A stretch of 64,000 nt of DNA, from positions 1 through 64,000 of the forward strand of contig JAGIAI010000003.1 of NCBI GenBank assembly GCA_017744935.1. The letters are read 5' to 3'. The DNA is from Variovorax sp. GTDB lineage: Bacteria > Pseudomonadota > Gammaproteobacteria > Burkholderiales > Burkholderiaceae_C. The position numbers and the translations under genes were made by a program. The notes under the pieces are model-generated. The model worked only from the letters and a program-made list of their open reading frames with translations. It searched no databases and had not been told where the DNA came from. Below, one piece after another: positions 55,366-62,785 of this stretch (position 1 is its first letter; each line of letters starts with the position of its first letter).

Positions 55366-55810
55366 CGGCCACCCTCGCAAGTGAAAGCGCCCCGACCATT
55401 CGGCCGGGGCGAAGGAGGCCCAAAGATCAGGGCCTCGGAGACAACCGCGCGCTTTGCGTCTAGCCGTTCGCGGGACCGGCGCCTGCTCGCCGGCTTCTCC
55501 CCTACGCTTCCGCCATGGCCTCACCCGTTTCTCGGGACGCTGCAGGTAGCCATGGCCTTTCGGGCTTCACTATGAGTTCGCGCCGGTGACGGTTCCGGCT
55601 CGTGTGGCATCGACGTCGATGTCCTTGGCCGCATGCTCTTGCGGTGAGCCAGCGCTTTCGTGACTGGCAGGTCAGGCGCATCTTTGCTATTGACCATCAC
55701 GACCCAAGATCTTTATCGCTCGCAGGGCTGGCGAGCTACACCATGACGCGAGGTTTGCTGCCCGCATCGCACAGGGTGATCAGATCGACATGGTGACCTC
55801 CGTCGGCAAC
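55366..55810. other. Non-coding stretch before the late genes (late leader)
   Basis: No convincing gene. Two GC-rich stems are seen on the reverse strand: GAGGCCC/GGGCCTC (55415-55436) and CGCCCCG/CGGGGCG (55388-55411), the second followed by CTTTC, so a terminator-like leader precedes the late operon. This is where a late promoter, a Q-response element and possibly cos would be expected. I cannot point to any of them. Confidence 0.5.
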
Positions 55811-55840
55811 AAAAAACCCGCCGTCGTTGCCGAGGGCGGG
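55811..55840 (-). terminator. Terminator of the membrane coiled-coil gene
   Basis: CCCGCC/GGCGGG stem followed on the reverse strand by six T, 64 nt after the gene's stop. The loop contains TCGGCAAC, which can pair perfectly with GTTGCCGA just past the T-run, so an alternative structure exists. Confidence 0.65.
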
Positions 55841-55903
55841 GCCGTGTGATGTGGGACCTGCGCATGCCTGTCACACAGAGTGCCTGAAATCTACCAAAAA
55901 TGT

Positions 55904-56788
55904 CTATGTCGTAGAACTCGATTCAAGCGGGCGCGTGGTGGTGGCGTGTTTCACTAGCAGCGTTCTAAGGCCAGCCGTGCCGAATGGGGTCAAACGACCG
56001 TGATCATCGACGACCCCGCCGTCTTTCAACATTTCAAACTCGGTGCGAGCCACGGCACGACTTGTAAGCTGCGTCCAAACTTCGTTAGCGTTCCGCTTGT
56101 ACATGTTCCGAACCCTATTGGGTCCGACACTTCCGGCCAATCGAACAAGGAGGTCCTCTAGGACTCGTAGTCCAGCGATCCTCGCGGAGGACGTCAGCTC
56201 ACCGTCCGCTTCCGAAACCTCCATCAGCCTTCGAAGCTCTGCGCGGGCTAGTTCGAGCTCTTCACTGGTTTGGGCGAGTCTTCGGAACAAGTCGGCCTTC
56301 TCGCCTTCCGCGAGTTTCGCCTTGACAGCTAACTCCTCGATGATCTTCTTCTGCTCACCCTCTTTCTCTTCGATCACTCTTTCCTCTCGTTCGACCTCCT
56401 CCACGACGTGAGCACCGCTTATCGGGAAGCGACCAACAAGGTCGCGCAGGCTCGTTTGTCCCTCATCCAGATGCCGGAGTCGCTCACCGAAGCCAGCTTC
56501 GATGCGACCCAAGATCTCAGACATGTCCTTGGTGAACTTATACGTGTTGTCGTAGAACTTGGCACTCGCTTCGTCGGCTTTGAAATAGAACAGGATGGAA
56601 AGCCAGACGGAGAAGAGCGCAAGGATCAGGGCGAGCAAATCAGTAAAGGAAAACTCCCCAATGTTGATCGAAATGTCTGCGTTGACCAGCTTCCACGTCA
56701 ACACCACCAATAGCGCAATCACCGCGATGTCCCGAATGCTGCGCCACGATAGCCAAGCGAACACCGTGCTGCCATCTTTTTGACTCAT
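55904..56788 (-). CDS. Two-helix membrane protein with long coiled coil, candidate moron
   Basis: 294 residues: two membrane helices (about 18-36 and 48-68, e.g. LLALILALFSVWLSILFYF), then a conserved-looking FYDNTYKFTKDMSEILGRIE segment, a charged coiled coil (about 125-195) and a C-terminal domain that may be winged-helix (VWTQLTSRAVARTEFEMLKD, GGVVDDHGRLTPFGTAGLRT). It has GAGG before its ATG and its own terminator, while neighbours on both sides are core phage genes. Immunity or exclusion is possible but unproven; I do not recognise a named family. Confidence 0.7.
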   Translation of the reverse strand: MSQKDGSTVFAWLSWRSIRDIAVIALLVVLTWKLVNADISINIGEFSFTDLLALILALFSVWLSILFYFKADEASAKFYDNTYKFTKDMSEILGRIEAGFGERLRHLDEGQTSLRDLVGRFPISGAHVVEEVEREERVIEEKEGEQKKIIEELAVKAKLAEGEKADLFRRLAQTSEELELARAELRRLMEVSEADGELTSSARIAGLRVLEDLLVRLAGSVGPNRVRNMYKRNANEVWTQLTSRAVARTEFEMLKDGGVVDDHGRLTPFGTAGLRTLLVKHATTTRPLESSSTT

Positions 56789-56821
56789 GTACCCTCGAAC
56801 CCTTTCTAGTTAAGGCGGCAT

Positions 56822-57247
56822 TTATAGCCGCATTCGGCGAGCGGCAACTTCGTAGTCACGCTTCATTTCCTCCTTCGCAGCCGTCTGCTTTGCAGAGCGC
56901 TCGGTGAACCAGGTCGCCAGAAGGCGATCACCGACTTCGAGCAGGGCATAAACGTTCGATCGCGCGCACTCCAAGCGCCGGCATGTTCCCGTAACGCCGA
57001 GGCCGAACGGGTACATGCAATAGAGCACAGCATAAATATGCGGCCGGGCGACCTTAAGCGACTCCACAGCTTCTTGCGTCACCGACGCCTCGATCTCGTC
57101 AACGGGAATTCGAACCTCGCGGTCCGAGCCAGGCTGGTCGTTGAGAAACGAGGCTTGCGACGCGAAGCCCAACCCGTTGCCGGCCATCTGAGAGCGCCAG
57201 CGCGCCCAGTTCTGCAATCGAGCATCAACCCACTGGAGTCTAGACAT
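56822..57247 (-). CDS. Late-gene regulator at the Q position (antitermination-like)
   Basis: 141 residues from ATG at 57247 (AGAGG 9 nt upstream). RLQWVDARLQNWARWRSQMA, PVDEIEASVTQEAVESLKVA and a C-terminal helix-turn-helix-like part (GVTGTCRRLECARSNVYALL, EVGDRLLATWFTE) resemble Q/DUF1133-type antitermination proteins of lambdoid phages. It lies between replication and late genes, and intrinsic terminators occur within the late operon, which fits. The assignment is from position and general likeness. Confidence 0.65.
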   Translation of the reverse strand: MSRLQWVDARLQNWARWRSQMAGNGLGFASQASFLNDQPGSDREVRIPVDEIEASVTQEAVESLKVARPHIYAVLYCMYPFGLGVTGTCRRLECARSNVYALLEVGDRLLATWFTERSAKQTAAKEEMKRDYEVAARRMRL

Positions 57248-57521
57248 CTGCACGCACCTCTGGCTGCTTGATGAAGAGCATGGCGTCGACGCCGAACGTC
57301 ACCATGTACCAGGCCACCTCGTCGTTGACTGGGCCCGTGAAGGGCGTTCCCACCGAGTGACCTGCCTCGGACGCGAAGAAGCAGTTCCCCTCCCCTGCCA
57401 TGCCGCGGCGAATGCAGCCGTTGACGTAGTCCTTGCCCCAGTCGAGCCGGCGCCGCTCGATCATCTGCGCCACCTTGGGCATTTGCGTTCGTAGGTCCTT
57501 GATCGCACTGGTTTCACTCAT
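57240..57521 (-). CDS. Uncharacterised phage early protein
   Basis: 93 residues: LRTQMPKVAQMIERRRLDWG, KDYVNGCIRRGMAGEGNCFF and GPVNDEVAWYMVTFGVDAML. The Gly/Cys-containing middle is conserved-looking but I know no function. GGAG precedes the ATG, and its end overlaps the Q-position gene by 8 nt. Confidence 0.65.
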   Translation of the reverse strand: MSETSAIKDLRTQMPKVAQMIERRRLDWGKDYVNGCIRRGMAGEGNCFFASEAGHSVGTPFTGPVNDEVAWYMVTFGVDAMLFIKQPEVRADV

Positions 57522-57907
57522 CGTTTACTCCGGCCGAAAAGCACAGGCCTGGACGAGGGGTGGACGGCGAAAACCCGCATGAATACTGGATCCGTCCACC
57601 TGTCCAACCCGTCCTAGATGTGTGGGTGAGGTGCGCCCGCGCGTGCGCGCGCAGACACGCGCCCCCGTGTCTGCGCGCACCTACGTGTGTGCGTGAAGCG
57701 CTCGGAGGGTGGACGGGTGGACGGAATGACCGTTTCCCGATCAGCATCAACAACTTACGCCGTCCACCCCCCGCGGACGGAGGGTGGACGAGCTGGACGG
57801 CGGTGGCGTCAGGACCGGCATGCTGAGCGTGCGAACGTGCGCACGCCCGGGCACGCCGGGGCGAGACCATACCGCGTGGCATCCAGCCAGCCGCAAGTCG
57901 TTGAAGC
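57522..57907. other. Repeat-rich intergenic region, candidate replication origin
   Basis: 386 bp without a plausible gene between the primase/helicase and the next gene. It contains about eight copies of TGGACG/CGTCCA in both orientations (57550, 57561, 57593, 57710, 57718, 57761, 57785, 57794) around a perfect 13-bp inverted repeat (GCGCGCAGACACG at 57647-57659 and its complement at 57666-57678, 6-nt loop). Iterons plus a stem next to a replication gene suggest an origin or replication-linked control. Confidence 0.5.
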
Positions 57908-60289
57908 TCAGAACGGAACGTCAAGGTCCTCCCGGTCGTCCTCAGGCGCATCAGCCGCCGGCGATGCAGCCGGCTGCGCTGGTGCGTTGGTTTTATTACG
58001 TCTCCAGCCGCGTAGGCGGCTCCCCGTGGTCTCCCTGTGCTTCTCAAAGCCCAGCGCGCGCATGGCGTTGCCGATCCGCGCATCCATCTGGCCGTTGCCA
58101 TCGATACGGTCGGCCTTGATGTTCAAGGCCTTGGCGTAGAGCTCGACGGTCGGAAAGAAGTCGACCCGCCATCGAGCGACATCACCCAGCTTCTCACCGT
58201 GCTGGGCATTGACGTACTCACTGAGCATGTCCTCCCAGGTGTCGGACCGCTTGAACGGCTCTTGCTCCGGGAAGATCAGCTCGCGCTCCTCCTCCTTCGT
58301 GGGCCAGTAGCGCTCGCCCTCATCGAGGTAGTGCAGCGCCTCGGCCAGCAGCTGCGCGCGCGCTGCACGGATCACCTCGATTTCGACAGTTTTGACCTCC
58401 AGCGGCCAGAACCGGCGATCGCCGGTGGCATCTTTGAGAAAGGTGTCGGCGTTGGTTGTGCCCACATGCACAGAGTGCCGAGGCGCTCGGATCAGCTGCG
58501 ATCCGTATGGGGGGCGATACCAGTCCTCCTGCGCCGACAGATGCTGCTTGATCGCCGTCGACTCCGATTTGTTCAGCGACTCCAGCTCGGCCGACTCGAC
58601 GATCCACGCGAGCTGCTGCGCCATCATCGAATCCTTGTCGCCGACGCGGATCGCGTTGTCGGTGAACCACGGGAATGCCAGTTCGCGGAAGACACCGGAC
58701 TTCTTCAGGCCCTGCTCCCCCTTGAGGATCAGCATGTAGTCGAACTTGCAGCCCGGCTGGAGAGCCCGCCTGACGAGGCCCATCATGAAGAACTTGCCGA
58801 TGAGCCGCGTGTAGGGCCGATCGTCAACACCGAACACGTCGACCAGCCATTGCTCGATGCGCGGCACCTGGTCCCACACTTCCGAACGGATCAGGTCGAC
58901 GATCGGGTTGTACTTGTTCAGGCGGGCCGCCATCATCACGCCGTCGCGAAGGGTTCCCTTGGACTTGATACTCAGGCCATAGGTGCGCAGCAGGAACTCC
59001 CCGAGCATCAGGTCGTCCTCCTCATCCCACTCCCCCGCTGGCCGGCCCCAAGGGGCACCGGCATTGCGCTCGAGCAACAGGGTGAACTCGTTCTTGCTGA
59101 TCAGGCGCTGCAGGTCCGGGTCGTGCGTCATGCAATAGAGCACGTTCTCCCGGCAGTCCATGGGCTTGCCGCGCGTCCGCACGAGCATCTCTTCCACCTT
59201 GCCCCGGCCGTCATCAGCATGGTCGTCGTGCGGCGGCTCGTTGCCCGGAGGTGGGCCGCCGGCACCGCCTGAGCCTCCCCCAGCGGGAGCGTTTTCGTCG
59301 CGATTTTTTTTTCGCGACGACTTCGGCGGGGTGATGTCGATACCGAGAAGGCCCGCCAGCCAGTGCAGCGCCTTCGACGGAGAGTCGGCAGGCAGCCACT
59401 CCATCACCAGATCGATCGGCGTGCGCGCGCCCTGCTTCGGATCGCCCATGTCGGCGACTCCCCAATCGACGATGCCCTCAGGCGTGATCGAAAGATCCTC
59501 CTGAAGGGGGCGGTTCAACGCCTTGGATGTGACGCGATAGCCCTCCCCACGTCGTGCTTCCCTGCCGCCAAAGAGCGCTGGCACCCAAGCGTGTAAGGCC
59601 TGCATGGCGGCATCCTTCACGCGCTGGAAATCGTCGCCGGATTGATTGGCATGCGGAGGTGGCGCTGCGCGCGGCTTGCTGGCCGGCCGAGCTGCGGCGG
59701 CACGTGCAGCCTTGGCATCATCGATCGTCTTGTGCAGACGGCGAAGCGCGCTCTCGTCGATCGGACGTACTTCCGCAGGCGTGTTCGGGAATCGATTCGC
59801 AGTGACCGTGAAGAACTGGCGCCCGGTGAAGACCTCGACCCCGATGTCGTTTGACTTGTTCGTCGCGGTCTCGCCTTGCACGATGATGTGCACGCCCTTG
59901 CCGCTAGGCGAGATCTCAGTGAAAGAGTCGCACGCGGCCACGATGTTCTTGCACCGATCGGACCACTTGCTGCCCTCCAGCTGCCCGTCGAGGTCGATCC
60001 CGATCAGGCCGTCACCCGGCAGAAATGCGAAACCCACGCCATGCCAACCGCCTCGCTCGTAAGCTCTACGCACCACAGAGAGGGTCGCCAGGCGGTGCAG
60101 ATCCCGATCGTCGCCCTGAGATCCGGTTCGTCGCCCACCGGCGACGTAGTAAGGGATCTTGGCTGGCTTGACCTGTCCAGCCTTCGCTTCGAACTTCCAC
60201 AGCAGCCATTGCTGCCGGGTTGCGAGCGACGCGGGCACGTTGTCCCACTGAGGCGCTGCCACCTCCGGGAATGTGGTCGTTTCCGTCAT
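57908..60289 (-). CDS. Phage primase-helicase (PrimPol-like N-terminus, VapE-type helicase C-terminus)
   Basis: 793 residues. The N-terminal part carries a primase-polymerase-like region with Asp99 and Asp101 (LIGIDLDGQLEGSKW) and FTEISPSGKGVHIIVQG. After a Gly/Pro linker (about 330-360) comes a virulence-associated-E/D5-like ATPase with Walker A GEQGLKKSG (524-532) and RAPRHSVHVGTTNADTFLKD. It would unwind DNA and prime synthesis at the phage origin. It precedes a repeat-rich region that may be that origin. Confidence 0.9.
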   Translation of the reverse strand: MTETTTFPEVAAPQWDNVPASLATRQQWLLWKFEAKAGQVKPAKIPYYVAGGRRTGSQGDDRDLHRLATLSVVRRAYERGGWHGVGFAFLPGDGLIGIDLDGQLEGSKWSDRCKNIVAACDSFTEISPSGKGVHIIVQGETATNKSNDIGVEVFTGRQFFTVTANRFPNTPAEVRPIDESALRRLHKTIDDAKAARAAAARPASKPRAAPPPHANQSGDDFQRVKDAAMQALHAWVPALFGGREARRGEGYRVTSKALNRPLQEDLSITPEGIVDWGVADMGDPKQGARTPIDLVMEWLPADSPSKALHWLAGLLGIDITPPKSSRKKNRDENAPAGGGSGGAGGPPPGNEPPHDDHADDGRGKVEEMLVRTRGKPMDCRENVLYCMTHDPDLQRLISKNEFTLLLERNAGAPWGRPAGEWDEEDDLMLGEFLLRTYGLSIKSKGTLRDGVMMAARLNKYNPIVDLIRSEVWDQVPRIEQWLVDVFGVDDRPYTRLIGKFFMMGLVRRALQPGCKFDYMLILKGEQGLKKSGVFRELAFPWFTDNAIRVGDKDSMMAQQLAWIVESAELESLNKSESTAIKQHLSAQEDWYRPPYGSQLIRAPRHSVHVGTTNADTFLKDATGDRRFWPLEVKTVEIEVIRAARAQLLAEALHYLDEGERYWPTKEEERELIFPEQEPFKRSDTWEDMLSEYVNAQHGEKLGDVARWRVDFFPTVELYAKALNIKADRIDGNGQMDARIGNAMRALGFEKHRETTGSRLRGWRRNKTNAPAQPAASPAADAPEDDREDLDVPF

Positions 60290-60292
60290 GCG

Positions 60293-60595
60293 TCAGACGA
60301 TGGGCGTCGCCCAGTTGGCGAACACATCGCGCAACGCGCATCGCTTCACACCGATCTCGTCCAACTTCCTCGGCGTGCTGTATTCCGCGACCGGGCGGTT
60401 GCGGTAGTCGACCTTCCGACTGCGGACCACGACCAGGACGCCGGCGCGCCGCATGTTGTCGACGGTGCGCCGGGCAGCGAGAAAGCCGACCTGTGCATGC
60501 TTGGCCAGCTCGAGCAGCGTCGGCGAGCAGTCTGGCCGAGTCAGTTCCTCGGCGGCCTGCAGGAGCACCTGGCGGACTTCGCCCACCGGCCTCAT
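60293..60595 (-). CDS. Small winged-helix DNA-binding protein
   Basis: 100 residues: SPTLLELAKHAQVGFLAARR, TVDNMRRAGVLVVVRSRKVD form a plausible helix-turn-helix with wing. It lies between the CII-position gene (4-nt overlap) and the primase/helicase, where replication initiators such as O sit in lambdoids. A role in replication or control is inferred. Confidence 0.68.
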   Translation of the reverse strand: MRPVGEVRQVLLQAAEELTRPDCSPTLLELAKHAQVGFLAARRTVDNMRRAGVLVVVRSRKVDYRNRPVAEYSTPRKLDEIGVKRCALRDVFANWATPIV

Positions 60596-60975
60596 TTCTG
60601 AAGCCCTCTCAACAAGGCCAAGGCCTCACTCAGCTCGTCCGCGAGGTCCTCGACTCGTGAGATCGCCCGCTCCTTGCGCGCGTCTGGGCTCTCCATGTAC
60701 TTCGCGACTAGGTAGGCGATGACGGCGGCGATGTCCTTCGTCTCCCTGATGTAGGCCTCCAGATCGTCGCAGTTGAAGCGCTGGGTGTCGCCTTCCGGTT
60801 GCTTCAGCTTGCGGGAGAGCGTCGACGGGCTGAGATCCATCTTGCCGGCCAGCTGGGCGGCGTTGAGGCGCTGCTCCTGAACACGGAAGGCGATGTACTC
60901 CCGCAGGCTCTTCCAATGCTCGGGCAAAGCGGGGTCGAAAGTAACGGTCAGATTAGAGGGCGCAAGAGACGTCAT
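60592..60975 (-). CDS. Helix-turn-helix regulator at the CII position
   Basis: 127 residues from ATG at 60975. LREYIAFRVQEQRLNAAQLA, GKMDLSPSTLSRKLKQPEGD is a clear HTH; the C-terminus is helical (VEDLADELSEALALLRGLQK). As in lambda it is the first gene after the cro terminator and lies next to a TTGC-N6-TTGC repeat, the CII recognition pattern. It may thus be a CII analogue, but the sequence itself is not an obvious lambda CII. Confidence 0.7.
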   Translation of the reverse strand: MTSLAPSNLTVTFDPALPEHWKSLREYIAFRVQEQRLNAAQLAGKMDLSPSTLSRKLKQPEGDTQRFNCDDLEAYIRETKDIAAVIAYLVAKYMESPDARKERAISRVEDLADELSEALALLRGLQK

Positions 60976-60981
60976 TTGCTG

Positions 60982-60995
60982 TTGCCATGTGTTGC
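60982..60995 (+). promoter_or_regulatory. TTGC-N6-TTGC direct repeat, PRE-like site
   Basis: Within a perfect tandem repeat of GTTGCCATGT (60981-61000) the forward strand reads TTGC-CATGTG-TTGC, exactly the lambda CII recognition layout around a -35. A promoter here would run rightward, antisense through cro, into cI, like lambda PRE. No good -10 is seen, as expected for an activator-dependent promoter. Confidence 0.55.
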
Positions 60996-61011
60996 CATGT
61001 CGATGGCGGGC

Positions 61012-61045
61012 AAAAAAAAGAGACTGCTGGCCATGGTCAGCAGTC
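61012..61045 (-). terminator. tR1-like terminator after the Cro-like gene
   Basis: GACTGCTG/CAGCAGTC stem with an 8-nt loop, followed on the reverse strand by TC and eight T. It lies between the Cro-like gene and the CII-position gene, the place of tR1 in lambda. Confidence 0.75.
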
Positions 61046-61083
61046 AAAAGTGGGCGCGTATGAAAATGGACGTTGTAGGGAAG

Positions 61084-61329
61084 TCACGCGATAGAGCCTT
61101 CGCGCCGAGTGACGACAATTGCGGCGTTTCTGCGCAGGACATCCCACGCGACTCCAGCTCTCAGGCGCTCACACGTGACGCCTGTCTCGCGTTCGATTGC
61201 GGGGCAGTGCTCCGCAGGAACACTGCGCCTGCGCTTCCACATTCCTGGCGCACTAGTTGCGACCCCGATGCGGCTCGCGAGCGCGCTCGCGCCGCCAGCA
61301 ATACAAATGGCTTCTTCGAGGGCTTTCAT
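61084..61329 (-). CDS. Cro/YdaS-like repressor
   Basis: 81 residues from the ATG at 61329 (another ATG at 61350 is in frame). LEEAICIAGGASALASRIGV, ATSAPGMWKRRRSVPAEHCP and AIERETGVTCERL form the YdaS/Cro helix-turn-helix. It is divergent from the CI-like gene across the operator cluster and would act in the lytic choice by repressing cI. Confidence 0.8.
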   Translation of the reverse strand: MKALEEAICIAGGASALASRIGVATSAPGMWKRRRSVPAEHCPAIERETGVTCERLRAGVAWDVLRRNAAIVVTRREGSIA

Positions 61330-61366
61330 GCTTTCATCTGATACATCCATAGCGACGCCAGTTAAA

Positions 61367-61382
61367 AATCACGTTCGTGATT
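61367..61382. promoter_or_regulatory. Operator OR-a (perfect palindrome)
   Basis: AATCACG-TT-CGTGATT is a perfect 16-bp palindrome between the Cro-like and CI-like genes. It defines the consensus for four similar sites in the control region. Confidence 0.7.
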
Positions 61383-61398
61383 GTGCCTCCAACACCAA

Positions 61399-61435
61399 CG
61401 TGATGCAAGATCACGCTGTAATCACGACCGTGAAC
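61399..61435. promoter_or_regulatory. Operators OR-b/OR-c (degenerate copies)
   Basis: AATCACG-AC-CGTGAAC at 61420-61435 is a near copy of the palindrome; just before it half sites CGTGAT (61399-61404) and ATCACG (61410-61415) occur. These overlap the proposed cI start, so the repressor could shut off its own promoter. Confidence 0.5.
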
Positions 61436-62059
61436 ACCCTAGCTGACCGCATCTCCTGGGCTCGCGAGCGACGCGGTCTGACTCAAACTGCCCTTGCCAA
61501 GATGGCGGGCGTTTCCCAAGGGACCATCGGTAACCTTGAATCCGGAACTCGAAGGAGTCCAAGGGCCCTGGTGTCTATCGCGATGGTTCTTGGCGTTTCG
61601 CCTCTGTGGCTGGAGTCCGGAAAGGGGCCTAGAGAGTCGGCAGACTCCAAAGATGCCGCTGATTTCATTCATGAGTTCGACGCCAAGTTAGTCGCCTCTC
61701 CCGAGGCACCGCTCAGTGCAGACGCTACGGAGAAGACGATTCGCGCACTGGGGGACACGATCGCCCACTTGGACGACCGAAGCCGGCGAATGATGGGCGT
61801 GTTGCTGAATGACCTCGCGGAAAGTCCCCTTGACGCGGTAGATATTGCCGCGCGAGCTGGCGACATCGTCGCCCGTCACGTGAAGACAATGACTGCTGAA
61901 CAAGAGGCAGAAGAACAAGCGCGCGTCATCCGCGCAACGCATGTTGAACTCGTAAAGCCGCCCTCGAAAGACACCGAAGCCAGCGATCAGAAGTCCGATG
62001 TCCACGCTGAGTCAGTGCCCAAGCAGCGCCTGGGCTTTAATCTGAAGAAGAAAAAGTAG
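61403..62059 (+). CDS. CI-like phage repressor without a visible protease domain
   Basis: 218 residues from ATG at 61403 (a GTG at 61430 is an alternative; neither has a ribosome site, and lambda cI mRNA from PRM is leaderless). The HTH is LADRISWARERRGLTQTALA, KMAGVSQGTIGNLESGTRRS. The C-terminal part is charged and helical and ends in NLKKKK; no Ser/Lys S24 peptidase motif is seen, so RecA-stimulated self-cleavage is unlikely. Frames upstream of 61403 run antiphase through the Cro-like gene and are not coding. Confidence 0.85.
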   Translation: MQDHAVITTVNTLADRISWARERRGLTQTALAKMAGVSQGTIGNLESGTRRSPRALVSIAMVLGVSPLWLESGKGPRESADSKDAADFIHEFDAKLVASPEAPLSADATEKTIRALGDTIAHLDDRSRRMMGVLLNDLAESPLDAVDIAARAGDIVARHVKTMTAEQEAEEQARVIRATHVELVKPPSKDTEASDQKSDVHAESVPKQRLGFNLKKKK

Positions 62060-62127
62060 GAGCATTCGAATTGCGCGTGAAGGAAACCTCCTAGGATTGC
62101 TCCAACACCTTGCAGACGTGTTGGTAA

Positions 62128-62167
62128 AATCACGAACGTGTTGACACCTTAAATCACAATCGTGATA
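62128..62167. promoter_or_regulatory. Operators OL-a and OL-b
   Basis: AATCACG-AA-CGTGTTG (62128-62143) and AATCACA-AT-CGTGATA (62152-62167) are two further copies of the operator palindrome. The first overlaps the -35 and the second abuts the -10 of the promoter for the rightward early operon. Confidence 0.65.
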
Positions 62168-62169
62168 CT
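62141..62169 (+). promoter_or_regulatory. PL-like early promoter
   Basis: TTGACA (62141-62146), 17-nt spacer, GATACT (62164-62169): perfect -35 and 4/6 -10. Transcription would begin near 62176, ahead of the gene at 62199. Both promoter elements are covered by operator copies. Confidence 0.75.
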
Positions 62170-62198
62170 TCGGCCCTGTCATTCCGACGGAGGCCGAA

Positions 62199-62612
62199 AT
62201 GCCCTGCATCCAACCCGCGCCGGCGGTACCCGGCAACCGGGCGCCTATCCAGCAGACGCCCAGCTTGCGCCGGCCGCCGCCGGCCAACGTCCCCCGGACC
62301 CCGCGGCCGATCAACGGCCGCCGCCGTGACGCGAAGGTGCCCTATCCGGAGCTGCCGGAGACGCCCCACAGCAGCTGCGGACGCATCTCCCATGCCGAGT
62401 TTCGTCGCGCTTGCTTCCTTCGCGCCTTGGCTGGATGGCGAGCTGGTCAGCAGGTGATCAGGGCGCACTACCGTCGCAAGACGCAGGATCTGGCGACCAG
62501 CATGTTCCTGCTCGAGGCCGAGGGCGTCGCTCGGCGCACTGCTCGCGAAGACTTCAACAGCTGGATGGAAAGCTGCGGCGGCATGGCCGGCCCCGGCTTC
62601 GTGGCGCAATGA
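62199..62612 (+). CDS. Uncharacterised early protein, first gene of PL-like operon
   Basis: 137 residues, start supported by GGAGG 6 nt upstream. The first 60 residues are Pro/Arg-rich and probably disordered (RAPIQQTPSLRRPPPANVPR); the rest is helical (HAEFRRACFLRALAGWRAGQ). In lambda this place is held by antiterminator N, which is also basic and N-terminally flexible, but no further similarity can be claimed. Confidence 0.6.
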   Translation: MPCIQPAPAVPGNRAPIQQTPSLRRPPPANVPRTPRPINGRRRDAKVPYPELPETPHSSCGRISHAEFRRACFLRALAGWRAGQQVIRAHYRRKTQDLATSMFLLEAEGVARRTAREDFNSWMESCGGMAGPGFVAQ

Positions 62613-62785
62613 TCAGCGCCGTCCTCACCCGCTGGTTGCTGGCCGTGCTGGTATCAGTCGCCCTCGGCAGCTCGTGGCTGCTTGACGGACCGACCGAGAC
62701 CGATGCGGCGCAAGCGACCGCAGACAGCGTTGCCGATGCGATCAGCCAGGCGCGTCATGTCGCGATCACCGGAGTCGACCAATGA
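62609..62785 (+). CDS. Small membrane or exported protein
   Basis: 58 residues with one N-terminal hydrophobic helix (TRWLLAVLVSVALGSSWLL), then a short hydrophilic tail. ATGA overlap with the preceding gene and with the next. It is too short to classify. Confidence 0.6.
   Translation: MISAVLTRWLLAVLVSVALGSSWLLDGPTETDAAQATADSVADAISQARHVAITGVDQ

Noticed and set aside
55602..55796. Possible 64-codon forward gene in the spacer before the late genes
   Set aside because: No ribosome site, atypical composition and opposite to the surrounding operon; could be a remnant but nothing supports it.
54454..55903. cos site
   Set aside because: Expected near the Nu1-like gene, but no convincing nicking symmetry or R-site array could be told apart from ordinary GC-rich stems.
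57514..58101. Open frame of 195 codons on the reverse strand across the repeat region
   Set aside because: It is antiphase to the end of the primase/helicase and its translation is low-complexity and made from the TGGACG repeats; no ribosome site.
61109..61402. N-terminal extension of the CI-like gene
   Set aside because: The extension is antiphase to the Cro-like gene and crosses the operator palindrome; the HTH begins only after 61430.
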